Source: Paenibacillus sp. BSR1-1 (GTDB lineage: Bacteria > Bacillota > Bacilli > Bacillales > Cytobacillaceae). From it: 64,000 nucleotides of DNA. The notes below the pieces were generated by a model. That model was not told the origin of the DNA, ran no database searches, and saw nothing but the letters and a program-made list of their open reading frames with translations. Shown piece after piece: positions 51,228 through 60,159 of this stretch; position 1 is the stretch's first letter; the number at the start of each line of letters is the position of its first letter. The translations under genes and the position numbers were made by a program. The DNA lies in the NCBI RefSeq assembly GCF_030403775.1, contig NZ_JAQMWQ010000020.1, positions 1 to 64,000 of the forward strand. Direction: 5' to 3'.

Positions 51228-51749
51228 TTAAGCTCTTTTCTTAAAGCGTCCTACTAGAGGTACTACAATGATACCTGCTACTGCGACCTGCAAAATGTTG
51301 CCGGGGACGGAGCCGAATGGCTGTACCCAGTTACCGTAAAGGATTACTTCGGCAAAATAGTAGCCAACCACTTTAATGATCAGTGCAGTTGCAACTGCTA
51401 GAGTGTGAACAACGACTCTGTTGCCAGGTACTTTTTCGGAAATGAGTCCAACTACGAAGCCCATTGTACCAACGATGACAAAGGTAAACGGTGACCAGAT
51501 GGCCCAACCGGAGATAACATCAAATAAGCCCATACCGAAGGCACCAGCGATGGCACCTGTTTTTTTGCCGTAAACCATGGCTGCGATAAAAAGAGGCACG
51601 TTACCCAGATGGATGAGACCTCCGTTACCCATTATTGGGAGCCGTATGTTGATGAACATTGTGGCGACAAGGGTTAACGCGATGAAAAGTGCATTGATGA
51701 CGATAGCTCTAGTCTTTGATGATTCTGTTGGTGTGAATGTTGTATTCAT
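51228..51749 (-). CDS. ECF transporter S component
   Basis: 173 aa, ATG after AGAGGTTAATTAT. Six helices; the N-terminal A-L-F-I-A-L-T-L-V-A-T-M-F-I-N-I-R-L-P and the G-N-G-G-L-I-H-L-G-N-V-P-L-F-I-A-A-M-V-Y-G segment are typical of vitamin-binding S subunits (HmpT/PanT branch). It needs EcfA/A'/T encoded elsewhere. Ligand not determinable; no riboswitch seen upstream. Confidence 0.82.
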   Translation of the reverse strand: MNTTFTPTESSKTRAIVINALFIALTLVATMFINIRLPIMGNGGLIHLGNVPLFIAAMVYGKKTGAIAGAFGMGLFDVISGWAIWSPFTFVIVGTMGFVVGLISEKVPGNRVVVHTLAVATALIIKVVGYYFAEVILYGNWVQPFGSVPGNILQVAVAGIIVVPLVGRFKKRA

Positions 51750-51988
51750 ATAATTAACCTCTTCTTTTTTGTTAAAATAATATCATATTATCAGACATTT
51801 AAAAATACATAATTTTATTATTGCCAAAAGCGTTAAACAAATGAAAGTATCATATATCCTTGATGTCTCATTGCCATCACAGCCCCTTTGTATGAATGAG
51901 ATTTGTCCTTAAGAAGGACTTTTCCAATTTTTAACGAACTCCCTATAATAACCTTTACAAAGATTGGGTGGTTATTATAGGGACTCAA

Positions 51989-52777
51989 ATGAATGCAGAT
52001 ATTGATGACCAAATTAAAAAAAGTATAACCGAGAAACTTCGGACGGCTGGTTGTGTTTTTGCGGAAGAAGAGGCGCGGCTTCTTATTTCTGAAGCGCAGA
52101 CATCGGATGCCCTCTTCGATATGGTTAGTCTTCGAATCACAGGCACCCCGCTTGAACATGTCCTTGGATGGGCGGAATTCTGCGGCAACAGGATAGCAGT
52201 TGACCCAGGAGTTTTCGTACCCCGCCGCCGTACCGAGTTCCTTGTCCAAAAGGCAACAGCCCTTTCTGTACCTGGTGCTATCGTCGTTGATCTTTGCTGT
52301 GGTTCTGGAGCGGTAGGTGTTGCGATAGCAAAAGCCCTGGGATCAATTGAGCTGTATGCAGTCGACATTGACCCAACCGCAGCAAGCTGTGCCCTTCGCA
52401 ATGTCACAACTGTTGGCGGCTTTGTTTTTGAAGGTGATCTTTACGAGCCGCTGCCTGCTAAGCTACGCGGGAAAGTCGACATCCTAGTAGCAAACGCCCC
52501 TTACGTACCTACCGAGGCAATCCAGCTGCTTCCCCAGGATGCGCGTCTTTATGAACCAATGGCAGCGCTTGACGGAGGAAATGACGGACTTGATATTCAG
52601 CGGAAAGTAGCGAAGGAAGCATCCCTCTGGCTCGCTCGTGGGGGGCATCTTTTAATAGAGACGAGCGAAAGGCAGGCACCCAAAACTATTGAAATCTCCA
52701 CACAAAACGGGCTAATCCCTCAGATGATTCGCAATGATGACTTGGATGCTACCATTGTTATTGGAACTAAACTCTAG
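51989..52777 (+). CDS. PrmC-like N5-glutamine methyltransferase
   Basis: About 262 aa from ATG 51989; GTG 51968 is an alternative. N-terminal helical domain with G-T-P-L-E-H-V-L-G-W-A-E-F, then a SAM-binding Rossmann fold with D-L-C-C-G-S-G-A-V-G (~97-106). The usual N-P-P-Y active-site motif reads N-A-P-Y, as in a diverged PrmC-like branch. True PrmC methylates release factors. Codon use is more G/C-rich than neighbours, so acquired DNA is possible. Confidence 0.8.
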   Translation: MNADIDDQIKKSITEKLRTAGCVFAEEEARLLISEAQTSDALFDMVSLRITGTPLEHVLGWAEFCGNRIAVDPGVFVPRRRTEFLVQKATALSVPGAIVVDLCCGSGAVGVAIAKALGSIELYAVDIDPTAASCALRNVTTVGGFVFEGDLYEPLPAKLRGKVDILVANAPYVPTEAIQLLPQDARLYEPMAALDGGNDGLDIQRKVAKEASLWLARGGHLLIETSERQAPKTIEISTQNGLIPQMIRNDDLDATIVIGTKL

Positions 52778-52878
52778 AGCTAAAGAAGAAATACGAGTAT
52801 CCTGCAGCTATTTTGTTTAATACTTTTCATAAATTTAGCAGATATTAAAACAAAAAATGTTGAATAAGGGTGTTCCTA

Positions 52879-53385
52879 TTGCGCGTTGCTCTGTGCTTAA
52901 CTCTTGTTTTTTGCTGCTGGAAATTTGGAGATATAAAAAACTGGAGAAATTATTACCCCACTATTTTATATCTGATTTTACTTAATTTGTTATATAGCTA
53001 CTTTGTTGGCGAGAAAAATGTTCTATGGAAACTGGAACCTGATTTCTTATTAAACACTACCTTTTCATTTTTGATTCAAAACTTCATTAACTTTCCATGT
53101 ATCGTCATTCTGTTTTTGACCTATTTACCTAAGTCTCCAAAGAAAGTAATAACCTATTTATTCATTTCGGGATCCATTCTTGCTGGTATTGAAACAATAA
53201 TGTTTCTTGCTGGAAAAGTCTCGTATCATAACGGTTGGAATTTTTGGTGGTCTGTAGCCTTTAATTTCTTATGGGCGATAATGCTGAGATTTCATTACCT
53301 AAAGCCTATTCCTGCTTGGGTGGTTTCGTTTTTATTTACGGCATTTTTTATCATTTACTTTCATGTTCCATTGCCTAAGCATTAA
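52879..53385 (+). CDS. CBO0543-type integral membrane protein (copy 4 of 4)
   Basis: 168 aa from TTG 52879, six bases after AAGGGTG. Five hydrophobic segments; W-R-N-Y-Y-P-T-I near the N-terminus, N-F-I-N-F-P-C-I-V-I in the middle and Y-H-N-G-W-N-F-W-W-S late correspond to the family landmarks. Function unknown. Confidence 0.65.
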   Translation: MRVALCLTLVFCCWKFGDIKNWRNYYPTILYLILLNLLYSYFVGEKNVLWKLEPDFLLNTTFSFLIQNFINFPCIVILFLTYLPKSPKKVITYLFISGSILAGIETIMFLAGKVSYHNGWNFWWSVAFNFLWAIMLRFHYLKPIPAWVVSFLFTAFFIIYFHVPLPKH

Positions 53386-53886
53386 ACAATTGCCAAAACT
53401 TCGACATTCTTCCACCGTTTTTAGATGAAAAAAACCGTAATGATAAGGGTCGAAGCCATATTAATTAAACGTTTGATTAATGACGAAAAATAGGGAATCC
53501 AATTGAATTCTGACAGTACATTAGAAATTTGTCATTTTTACTTGGTTGATGTTGATTTTTAGGATAATTCTTCAAACAATTTTCGCAGGGGTTTTGTCCC
53601 ATAAAACCTTAAATAGCACGGTCATTAACGAATGTAATCAAACGATTATTTAGTATAGCACATACGGAATTTCATCGAATATGCTCGATGGGTGTAGAAA
53701 AATCAATGCCATACGATTTTAGGGATATTTTTCAACAAATTTTTTGCCTTCCCAGGGACAGAAAGCCCCATTTAAACGTGTTCTCGGCGATTTTAATCAA
53801 ACGTCTGATTAAAATCGAATCAGGTAGGAAATGAATCGGGTTCTGTCAGTTTACGGAATTTTACCAGCTCAGAAAGGATCGTTAAG
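53386..53886. repeat. Three degenerate repeats with palindromes upstream of cutC
   Basis: About 500 bp with no gene. Palindromes with core AATCAAACG/CGTTTGATT occur at ~53460-53481, ~53634-53651 and ~53792-53816, spaced ~173 and ~161 bp. Between them similar text recurs: AGGATAATTCTTCAAACAA resembles AGGGATATTTTTCAACAAA, and TCTGACAGTACATTAG resembles TCTGTCAGTTTACGG. The third palindrome has a perfect 10-bp arm (ATTTTAATCA / TGATTAAAAT). It looks like a triplicated regulatory segment with TetR-type operators. Confidence 0.6.
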
Positions 53887-54528
53887 ATGTTAAAAGAAGT
53901 TTGTGTTGAGAATTTTACATGGGTTCCTCAAGCGATTGAAAAAGGGGGCCATCGCATAGAGCTTTGTGACAACCTCGCTGTTGGCGGCACTACCGTCAGT
54001 CATGGGGTGGCTGCCCAAACGATTTCCTTTTGTCACTTGAAAAATATTAAAGTAATGGCCATAGTCAGGCCCAGAGGCGGAAACTTTATATATTCGAAAG
54101 AGGAAATAGAGATCATGCAGAATGATATCATCCATTTCAAACAGTTAGGAACAGATGGGGTGGTGATCGGCTGCTTAAATGATGCAGGCTGGATTGATGA
54201 GGATGCTATGCTTAACCTGTTGGAATCTGCGGAAGGGCTGGATGTTACCTTTCATATGGCATTTGATCATATTTATCATGAATACCAGTTTAAAGCGATT
54301 GATTGGCTTGTGAAGCATCGGGTGAATCGAATTTTAACACACGGAGGGTCAAGCCCTAAACCGATTGAAGCTAACCTAAGCCGTTTGAAGGAATTCGTAG
54401 ATTTTGCTGCGGACAGAATCATTATTCTGCCTGGCGGGGGAATTACAGATAAAAATCTAAATCATATTGCAAGTGTATTAAATGTTAATGAAGTACATGG
54501 AACCAAAATTGTGGGTGAGCTTAGTTAG
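53887..54528 (+). CDS. cutC: CutC family protein
   Basis: 213 aa, ATG after AGAAAGGATCG. TIM barrel with K-E-V-C-V-E-N, I-E-L-C-D-N-L-A-V-G-G-T-T-V-S, V-M-A-I-V-R-P-R-G-G-N-F, D-V-T-F-H-M-A-F-D and I-L-T-H-G-G-S. Named copper homeostasis protein CutC; a direct copper role in bacteria is disputed. Preceded by a 500-bp region with three palindromic operators. Confidence 0.88.
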   Translation: MLKEVCVENFTWVPQAIEKGGHRIELCDNLAVGGTTVSHGVAAQTISFCHLKNIKVMAIVRPRGGNFIYSKEEIEIMQNDIIHFKQLGTDGVVIGCLNDAGWIDEDAMLNLLESAEGLDVTFHMAFDHIYHEYQFKAIDWLVKHRVNRILTHGGSSPKPIEANLSRLKEFVDFAADRIIILPGGGITDKNLNHIASVLNVNEVHGTKIVGELS

Positions 54529-54532
54529 AGGA

Positions 54533-54570
54533 AAAACCCGACCTTCCCACTAAGGGAAACCGGGTTCTAA
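54533..54570. terminator. Hairpin between cutC and the TetR gene
   Basis: AACCCG...TTCCC-ACTAA-GGGAA...CGGGTT nested stem; only a weak T-run. Confidence 0.5.
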
Positions 54571-54585
54571 CTTGGCTGCACGAGG

Positions 54586-55164
54586 TTACTTTCCCCCAAT
54601 CCGAAAAAGCATGGTTAACTGTTTGGCAAGATATTGCGGCGTATAAGGCATATCGTTACGCAGCCAAGCCACAATCGTACCGATAAGGGCAGAAGAACCG
54701 TACCAGATAGCCACATCCCTTTGGACATCGCTAGAAGCACGGAAGGATTTCTCCGTTCTCTTTGTTATGGCTTCTGTAAGGATTTTTAATAACCGCTCTG
54801 TAAAAATGGGCGTCCTTCTGGTACCAAGAACCACTTTATAGAATTTCCCATTCCCGGCTATATGCTCAAGCAGGCTTTCGAGCATCAACGAATCAGTTTC
54901 ACCGGTGGATTCCTTATCAGTTGCACTTCTCATAATATCCTCAATATCCTCGGCCATTTCTTGTGCCATTTTCTCCATCATGTCTTGAATATCACGATAG
55001 TGAAGATAAAACGTAACACGGTTGATCGTTGCACGCTCCGCAATTCGGTTGACCGTTATTTTATTGAGCTCCATCTCCTGAAGCAAATCGATCAAAGCAT
55101 CCTTTATTAATTGGCGCGTCCGCAGTATTCGCGGATCGACGCGTGTATTTTCATGATCCGTCAT
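54586..55164 (-). CDS. TetR/AcrR family regulator
   Basis: 192 aa, ATG after GGAAAGGTGATTAG. N-terminal HTH: T-R-Q-L-I-K-D-A-L-I-D-L-L-Q-E then I-T-V-N-R-I-A-E-R-A-T-I-N-R-V-T-F-Y-L-H-Y-R, with a TetR C-terminal ligand domain. Divergent from the DHA2 transporter-SDR operon, whose likely repressor it is. Confidence 0.87.
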   Translation of the reverse strand: MTDHENTRVDPRILRTRQLIKDALIDLLQEMELNKITVNRIAERATINRVTFYLHYRDIQDMMEKMAQEMAEDIEDIMRSATDKESTGETDSLMLESLLEHIAGNGKFYKVVLGTRRTPIFTERLLKILTEAITKRTEKSFRASSDVQRDVAIWYGSSALIGTIVAWLRNDMPYTPQYLAKQLTMLFRIGGK

Positions 55165-55326
55165 GTCTAATCACCTTTCCCTCTAATTGGAAATTTACAA
55201 TTACTCCAGTTGTGTCTATTATCTTCAGCATTAACAACATAACTTACAAAAATGATAACTAATATACACTTCGTCAGGAATTGTCTGTTGTCATTGCCAA
55301 CTATCTAACTATAATATAATTTATAC

Positions 55327-55346
55327 CATGTTAATTATTCAACATG
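55327..55346. promoter_or_regulatory. Candidate TetR operator
   Basis: CATGTT-N8-AACATG lies 64 bp before the transporter TTG start, just downstream of AT-rich promoter-like sequence (TATAATATAATTTATA at ~55310). Confidence 0.5.
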
Positions 55347-55390
55347 TTGTAAAAAAGTTCACATAAATGTTAGAAAGGATGGAAAATAGA

Positions 55391-56887
55391 TTGAGCCATA
55401 ATTCTATAACAAACACCAATTCCATAAAAAAAGGTCCTATCATGTTCATTTTGATATTGGGGGCTTTCATAGCAACCTTAAACCAAACGCTTATGAGCGT
55501 CGCCGTTCCTGAACTGATGGTTGACTTTAAAATCTCAGCCGCAACCGCACAGTGGTTAACAACAGGTTACATGCTGGTAAATGGGATCTTAATTCCGATT
55601 ACGGCCTATTTAATGCAGCGATTTACCACCCGCGAGCTTTTTCAAACTTCCATGTTTATATTTTTGGCTGGAACCATCGTTTCAGCTTTAGCAACTGGCT
55701 TTCCGGTCTTATTAACCGGACGTTTGATTCAGGCGGCAGGTGCTGGAATCATTATGCCGCTGCTTACGAATGTCATTCTGACACTTTTCCCTGCTGAAAA
55801 AAGAGGTGCAGCCATGGGGATGGTCGGGCTTGCGATCATTTTCGCTCCTGCCATTGGACCGACACTTGCCGGCTACATTATCGAAAATTACAAATGGGAG
55901 ACCATGTTTTATGGAATGATTCCATTTGCTGTCCTTGTCATAATATTGGGCTTCATTTATCTCCGAAATGTATCAGATCGAATTAAGACAAAATTTAATG
56001 TTCTGGCTGTCACCCTCTCAACGATTGGTTTCGGGTCATTGCTTTATGGATTCAGCCGGGCTGGAAGTCTTGGATGGACCGATTTAGAGGTGATAAGTAC
56101 CATTTCTGTTGGTGTCTTGGCCCTTGTCCTTTTTTCATGGAGGGAATTGAAGTCAAAAAATCCACTGTTGGATTTACGTGCGTTTAAGTACAATATGTTC
56201 ACCTTAACGACTATTATCAATATCGCGGTAACAATGGTGATGTATGCAGATATGATGCTGCTTCCACTATACCTCCAGAATGTCCGTGGATACACAGCAA
56301 TTGAATCTGGTCTCCTGCTTCTTCCTGGTGCGCTGATCATGGGCTTTCTGATGCCGGTTACCGGCAAGCTATTCGACCGCTTTGGCGCAAAATGGCTGTC
56401 AGTGATCGGAATGGTCATTACCATTGGCACCACACTTGGTTTTACCAACCTGACTGACTCGACGAGTTTCAGCCTGCTGGTTCTTATGTCAACCGGGCGC
56501 CGAATTGGAATGGCCTTGATGATGATGCCGATTCAGACCGCTGGTTTAAATCAACTGCCACCGCAGTTAAATGCACACGGAACGGCTATATCTAATACCA
56601 TCCGGCAGGTTGCTGGTGCTGTCGGTACGTCACTTCTGGTTACGGTTATGACCGACCGGACAAAGTCGCATCTGCAAGATATGATTCCGACTGCAGCTTT
56701 GAAAGGCTTGACCCAAGGTCAGATGATTAAGGAAGCCTCTATTCAAGGTATTAATGATGCCTATCTTGTCATTGTTGGGATCGGCATCATCGGATTGCTG
56801 CTTTCCTTCTTTATCAAGAAGGGTAAGCAGGCTTCCAAAGTGGAGTCCAAGGCTCATTTAAAAAAGGCAATAGCAAACGAAGCTTAA
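55391..56887 (+). CDS. DHA2 family MFS drug exporter (EmrB/QacA type)
   Basis: About 498 aa from TTG 55391 (GAAAGGATGG upstream); ATG 55367 is an alternative. Fourteen membrane segments; L-N-Q-T-L-M-S-V-A-V-P-E-L in TM1, A-Q-W-L-T-T-G-Y-M-L-V-N-G and G-R-L-I-Q-A-A-G-A-G-I-I-M-P are classical DHA2 motifs. The next gene begins 14 bases after its stop. Confidence 0.88.
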   Translation: MSHNSITNTNSIKKGPIMFILILGAFIATLNQTLMSVAVPELMVDFKISAATAQWLTTGYMLVNGILIPITAYLMQRFTTRELFQTSMFIFLAGTIVSALATGFPVLLTGRLIQAAGAGIIMPLLTNVILTLFPAEKRGAAMGMVGLAIIFAPAIGPTLAGYIIENYKWETMFYGMIPFAVLVIILGFIYLRNVSDRIKTKFNVLAVTLSTIGFGSLLYGFSRAGSLGWTDLEVISTISVGVLALVLFSWRELKSKNPLLDLRAFKYNMFTLTTIINIAVTMVMYADMMLLPLYLQNVRGYTAIESGLLLLPGALIMGFLMPVTGKLFDRFGAKWLSVIGMVITIGTTLGFTNLTDSTSFSLLVLMSTGRRIGMALMMMPIQTAGLNQLPPQLNAHGTAISNTIRQVAGAVGTSLLVTVMTDRTKSHLQDMIPTAALKGLTQGQMIKEASIQGINDAYLVIVGIGIIGLLLSFFIKKGKQASKVESKAHLKKAIANEA

Positions 56888-56901
56888 TGGGAGGAACCAA
56901 T

Positions 56902-57660
56902 ATGAGACTTGAAAATAAGGTAGCGGTAGTAACAGGTGCTGCATCTGGGATGGGTAAAGCGATTGCGATTCTTTATGCAAAAGAAGGTGCGAAAGTAGTG
57001 GTATCTGATATCAACCTTGAAGCAGCAAATCAAACAGTGGAAGAAATTAAGTCAAATGGCGGAAAAGCCATTGCGGTGATGGCCAATGTTTCGAAAGAAG
57101 AAGATATCAAAAACCTGATTGACACTGCTGTTCATATCTTTGGAACATTAGACATTTTAGTCAATAATGCCGGCATCATGGATAACTTTGAACCTGCTGG
57201 TGATATAGAAGATGAGAAATGGGAGCGTATTTTTGCTATTAATACGACAAGTGTTATGCGGGCAACACGCAAAGTCTTGCCGATCTTTTTAGAAAAACAA
57301 TCCGGCGTGATTATTAATGTTGCTTCGGCCGGCGGACTACAAGGCGCGCGAGCTGGGGCTGCTTATACCGCTTCTAAGCATGCCGTGGTTGGTTTTACAA
57401 AAAATACCGGATTCATGTACGCAGAAGAAGGGATTCGCTGTAACGCGATTGCACCGGGCGGAGTGGAAACAAACATCGGTTCATCCATGAGTGGGATTAA
57501 CGAATTCGGCATGGGCCGAATTCAAGCGGGACTAGGAATCAATCCACGTGTCGGAAAACCAGTGGAAATTGCCAATATCGCTCTTTTCCTTGCTTCTGAT
57601 GAATCAAGCTTTGTGAACGGAACCGTGATTACCGGGGATGCAGGCTGGACAGCTTATTAA
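56902..57660 (+). CDS. SDR family oxidoreductase
   Basis: 252 aa from ATG 56902 (GGGAGG seven bases upstream). T-G-A-A-S-G-M-G cofactor loop (~13-20), N-N-A-G-I-M, catalytic Ser in I-N-V-A-S-A-G-G and Y-T-A-S-K. It shares the transporter's operon under the TetR regulator, suggesting joint modification and export of one compound (inference). Confidence 0.87.
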   Translation: MRLENKVAVVTGAASGMGKAIAILYAKEGAKVVVSDINLEAANQTVEEIKSNGGKAIAVMANVSKEEDIKNLIDTAVHIFGTLDILVNNAGIMDNFEPAGDIEDEKWERIFAINTTSVMRATRKVLPIFLEKQSGVIINVASAGGLQGARAGAAYTASKHAVVGFTKNTGFMYAEEGIRCNAIAPGGVETNIGSSMSGINEFGMGRIQAGLGINPRVGKPVEIANIALFLASDESSFVNGTVITGDAGWTAY

Positions 57661-57672
57661 TTTTACGTTAAG

Positions 57673-57706
57673 ACCGTCAGGGATTTGATCCTGGCGGTTT
57701 TTTTTT
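57673..57706 (+). terminator. Rho-independent terminator
   Basis: ACCGTCAGG (57673-57681) pairs with CCTGGCGGT (57690-57698), then TTTTTTTT. Confidence 0.85.
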
Positions 57707-57746
57707 ACGCCTCCAAAAGGGAAGCTTTGCCATTTTTTGTCTAATT

Positions 57747-57995
57747 GTCCAAACGGATCGAAAAATTGTCCAAAGTGGTCCGAAAAAAGTCCAATCCCCT
57801 TAAAAAAATGTCCAAAGTGCACTCAAAAATGTCCAAAGCATATGTGGAGCAACGATTTTGTGTTTCCATTTATTGGTTAAATAGACAAAGCTATTAAAAA
57901 AATAGACAAACCCCTTTAAAAAATAGACAAAGTGCCCTTAAAAATGAACAAAGTACCCCAAAAAATAGACAAAACCCCCAAAAAAATAGACAAAA
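57747..57995. repeat. 21-nt phased intergenic array C (TGTCCAAA and ATAGACAAA units)
   Basis: Sub-array 1: GTCCAA at 57747, 57768, 57789, 57810 and 57831, all 21 nt apart, each preceded by an A-rich run. Sub-array 2: ACAAA of ATAGACAAA (one ATGAACAAA) at 57885, 57906, 57927, 57948, 57969 and 57990, again all exactly 21 nt apart, with C-rich then A-rich spacers. The two sub-arrays are out of register (about 52 nt apart). It lies between a terminator and the start of the K+ transporter gene. Confidence 0.93.
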
Positions 57996-58159
57996 GCTTC
58001 GGCAAAGGGTCACGAGGAGTGATTCCGGCGAGTTTTTTTATACCAATTTGAATATGGTTTGAATTATTCTTTGCGCTAAATCTATAATAAAAAGGAAGTC
58101 GCCTTGCTTAACATATTATGGCAATAGATCCCTTCGAATATAAATAGAAATGGTGAACC

Positions 58160-59515
58160 ATGAAAACTCTAACTAAAAAAAAGAAGAAGTCACTAAAACC
58201 TGCCCAAATCATCGTGATGTATTACCTGCTAGCTGTGGTTGTCTCGACCATTTTATTAATGCTGCCGATAACATTAAAGGCCAATGCAAAAATAACGTTT
58301 ATTGATGCTCTCTTTACTGCAGTAAGTGCCGTTAGTGTGACAGGGTTATCTACCATTCCAATCAATGAGGTTCTCAGTGTTCCAGGAACCATTATTTTTG
58401 CAATCATTCTGCAATTTGGCGGAATCGGCCTTATGTTTCTTGGAACCATGATTTGGCTTTTAATGGGGAGACGTATTGGAATAAAAGACAAAATGCTCAT
58501 AATGACGGATCAAAATCTTTTATCTTTTTCTGGAATCATTAAACTTATCAGAAATATTCTGTTCCTATTTATCATCATGGAAGTAATAGGGGGCATAATT
58601 TTTGGCATTTATTTTTTAAGATACTTCCCTACCTGGCAGGAAGCTTTTTTGCAAGGTATCTTTGCAGCAGTCAGTGCGGCAACGAATGCAGGATTTGATA
58701 TTACAGGAGAATCATTGATTCCATTTGCCAACGATTATTTTGTGTTAATGCTGACCATGGTGCTGCTAATCGTAGGAGCGATTGGGTTCCCCGTGCTGAT
58801 GGAAGTGATTCATTTCTTTAAACATAGAGGGAGAACGCGATATAAATTTTCCTTATTTACAAAAATTACGACCCTGACATTTTTTGGATTGATTGTAATA
58901 GGCACGATTCTGATTTATCTATGTGAATATAATCATTACTTTGCCGATAAAACGTGGCATGAAGCTTTTTTCCATTCCCTTTTTTATTCAGTGTCTTCCC
59001 GAAATGGCGGGCTGAGTACAATGGAAATTCAGGAATATTCCACAGCTACCCTTTTTATTTTGAGTATTCTTATGTTTATCGGAACCTCTCCAAGCAGTGC
59101 CGGAGGGGGAATAAGAACGACGACTTTTGCGATTATGTTATTAAGTGTCTATTATTTCGCTAACGGAACGACGACGATAAAAATTTTTAAAAGAGAAATT
59201 GCCACTGAGGACGTCATCAAGTCCTATATCGTCATTGCTACTGCTATGATGCTCTGTTGTGTCAGCACCATTATCCTTACGATTCTGGAACCGGGCTTTT
59301 CCTTAATGGAGATTATCTTTGAAGTGGCATCTGCATTTGGAACTGTCGGGCTCTCCATGGGAATCACGGCAAAATTGGGCATTATGGGCAAAATTGTCAT
59401 TATGGCATTAATGTTCATTGGCAGAATCGGTATCTTTAACTTTTTAATCATTATGGGAGGAAAACCGATTAAAGCGAATTATCAGTATCCAAAAGAGCGA
59501 ATCATTATTGGTTAA
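58160..59515 (+). CDS. TrkH/KtrB-type potassium uptake channel subunit
   Basis: 451 aa, ATG after GGTGAACC. Four membrane-pore-membrane repeats with selectivity-filter glycines in V-S-V-T-G-L-S, A-A-T-N-A-G-F-D, S-S-R-N-G-G-L-S and A-F-G-T-V-G-L-S-M-G, and the basic N-terminus. KtrB/KtrD proteins work with an RCK regulatory subunit (KtrA/KtrC), which is not in the window. Its 5' region carries the 21-nt array C. Confidence 0.9.
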   Translation: MKTLTKKKKKSLKPAQIIVMYYLLAVVVSTILLMLPITLKANAKITFIDALFTAVSAVSVTGLSTIPINEVLSVPGTIIFAIILQFGGIGLMFLGTMIWLLMGRRIGIKDKMLIMTDQNLLSFSGIIKLIRNILFLFIIMEVIGGIIFGIYFLRYFPTWQEAFLQGIFAAVSAATNAGFDITGESLIPFANDYFVLMLTMVLLIVGAIGFPVLMEVIHFFKHRGRTRYKFSLFTKITTLTFFGLIVIGTILIYLCEYNHYFADKTWHEAFFHSLFYSVSSRNGGLSTMEIQEYSTATLFILSILMFIGTSPSSAGGGIRTTTFAIMLLSVYYFANGTTTIKIFKREIATEDVIKSYIVIATAMMLCCVSTIILTILEPGFSLMEIIFEVASAFGTVGLSMGITAKLGIMGKIVIMALMFIGRIGIFNFLIIMGGKPIKANYQYPKERIIIG

Positions 59516-59546
59516 TAGGGGGATTTTGAGAGGAGGCGTGAGCGAA

Positions 59547-60116
59547 GTGGAGATATCCGAACATATTTATGCACGATCAAACCGCCTGATTTTAAGACAG
59601 TTTTCACAACAAGATGTTGAACCCTTTTATTTGTACCGTTCGAGTCCTGAAGTGGCTAAATTTCAGTCTTGGGAGAATTACCAATATCACGATGCGGAAG
59701 TATTTGTTGAAAAACAATCGAAGTCTATGCCGAATCAACCTGGCACGTGGTTTCAGTTTGCGATTGCCTTAGCAGATACGAATCATTTAATCGGAGATTG
59801 TGCACTGCACACACTTTTGGCGGAGCCGCGGATTGTTGAAATTGGCTTTACCCTCGCCGAAGAGCATCAGGGGAAGGGCTATGCCAGTGAAGCGGTGAGA
59901 GCGTTGTTGAGTTATGTATTCCAAGATCTTGGAAAACACAAGGTCATAGCTTTTACGGATGTTAGAAACGAAAACTCCATCCGGCTGCTTGAACGTGTAG
60001 GAATGAGAAGAGAAGGTCATTTGTTGGAAAACTACATGTCAAAGGGACAGTGGGTGGATGAGTATCAATATGCAATGCTAAGGTCCGATTGGGAGCCAAA
60101 GTTAAAACACGAATAA
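59547..60116 (+). CDS. GNAT N-acetyltransferase, RimJ/RimL type
   Basis: 189 aa from GTG 59547, ten bases after GAGGAGG. N-terminal T/S-N-R-L-I-L-R-Q-F, then the acetyl-CoA loop E-H-Q-G-K-G-Y-A-S-E-A-V (~112-123) and N-E-N-S-I-R-L-L-E-R-V-G-M-R-R-E-G. Substrate unknown. Its frame overlaps the end of the K+ channel gene only if the upstream ATG were used. Confidence 0.85.
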   Translation: MEISEHIYARSNRLILRQFSQQDVEPFYLYRSSPEVAKFQSWENYQYHDAEVFVEKQSKSMPNQPGTWFQFAIALADTNHLIGDCALHTLLAEPRIVEIGFTLAEEHQGKGYASEAVRALLSYVFQDLGKHKVIAFTDVRNENSIRLLERVGMRREGHLLENYMSKGQWVDEYQYAMLRSDWEPKLKHE

Positions 60117-60150
60117 AAAGACCGTTTTTCTAAAAAAACGGTCTTTTTAT
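60114..60150. terminator. Bidirectional terminator
   Basis: AAAAAGACCGTTTTT pairs with AAAAACGGTCTTTTT. Confidence 0.88.
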
Positions 60151-60159
60151 ATGGAAAAA

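Larger units (their letters stand above)
57661..58159. other. 499-bp intergenic region: terminator plus array C
   Basis: Holds the SDR terminator (57673-57706), the two sub-arrays of 21-nt phased words (57747-57995) and ~150 bp of promoter sequence for the K+ transporter gene. No gene seen. Confidence 0.6.

Noticed and set aside
51750..51988. Riboswitch upstream of the ECF S component
   Set aside because: No TPP, preQ1 or FMN consensus words found in the leader.
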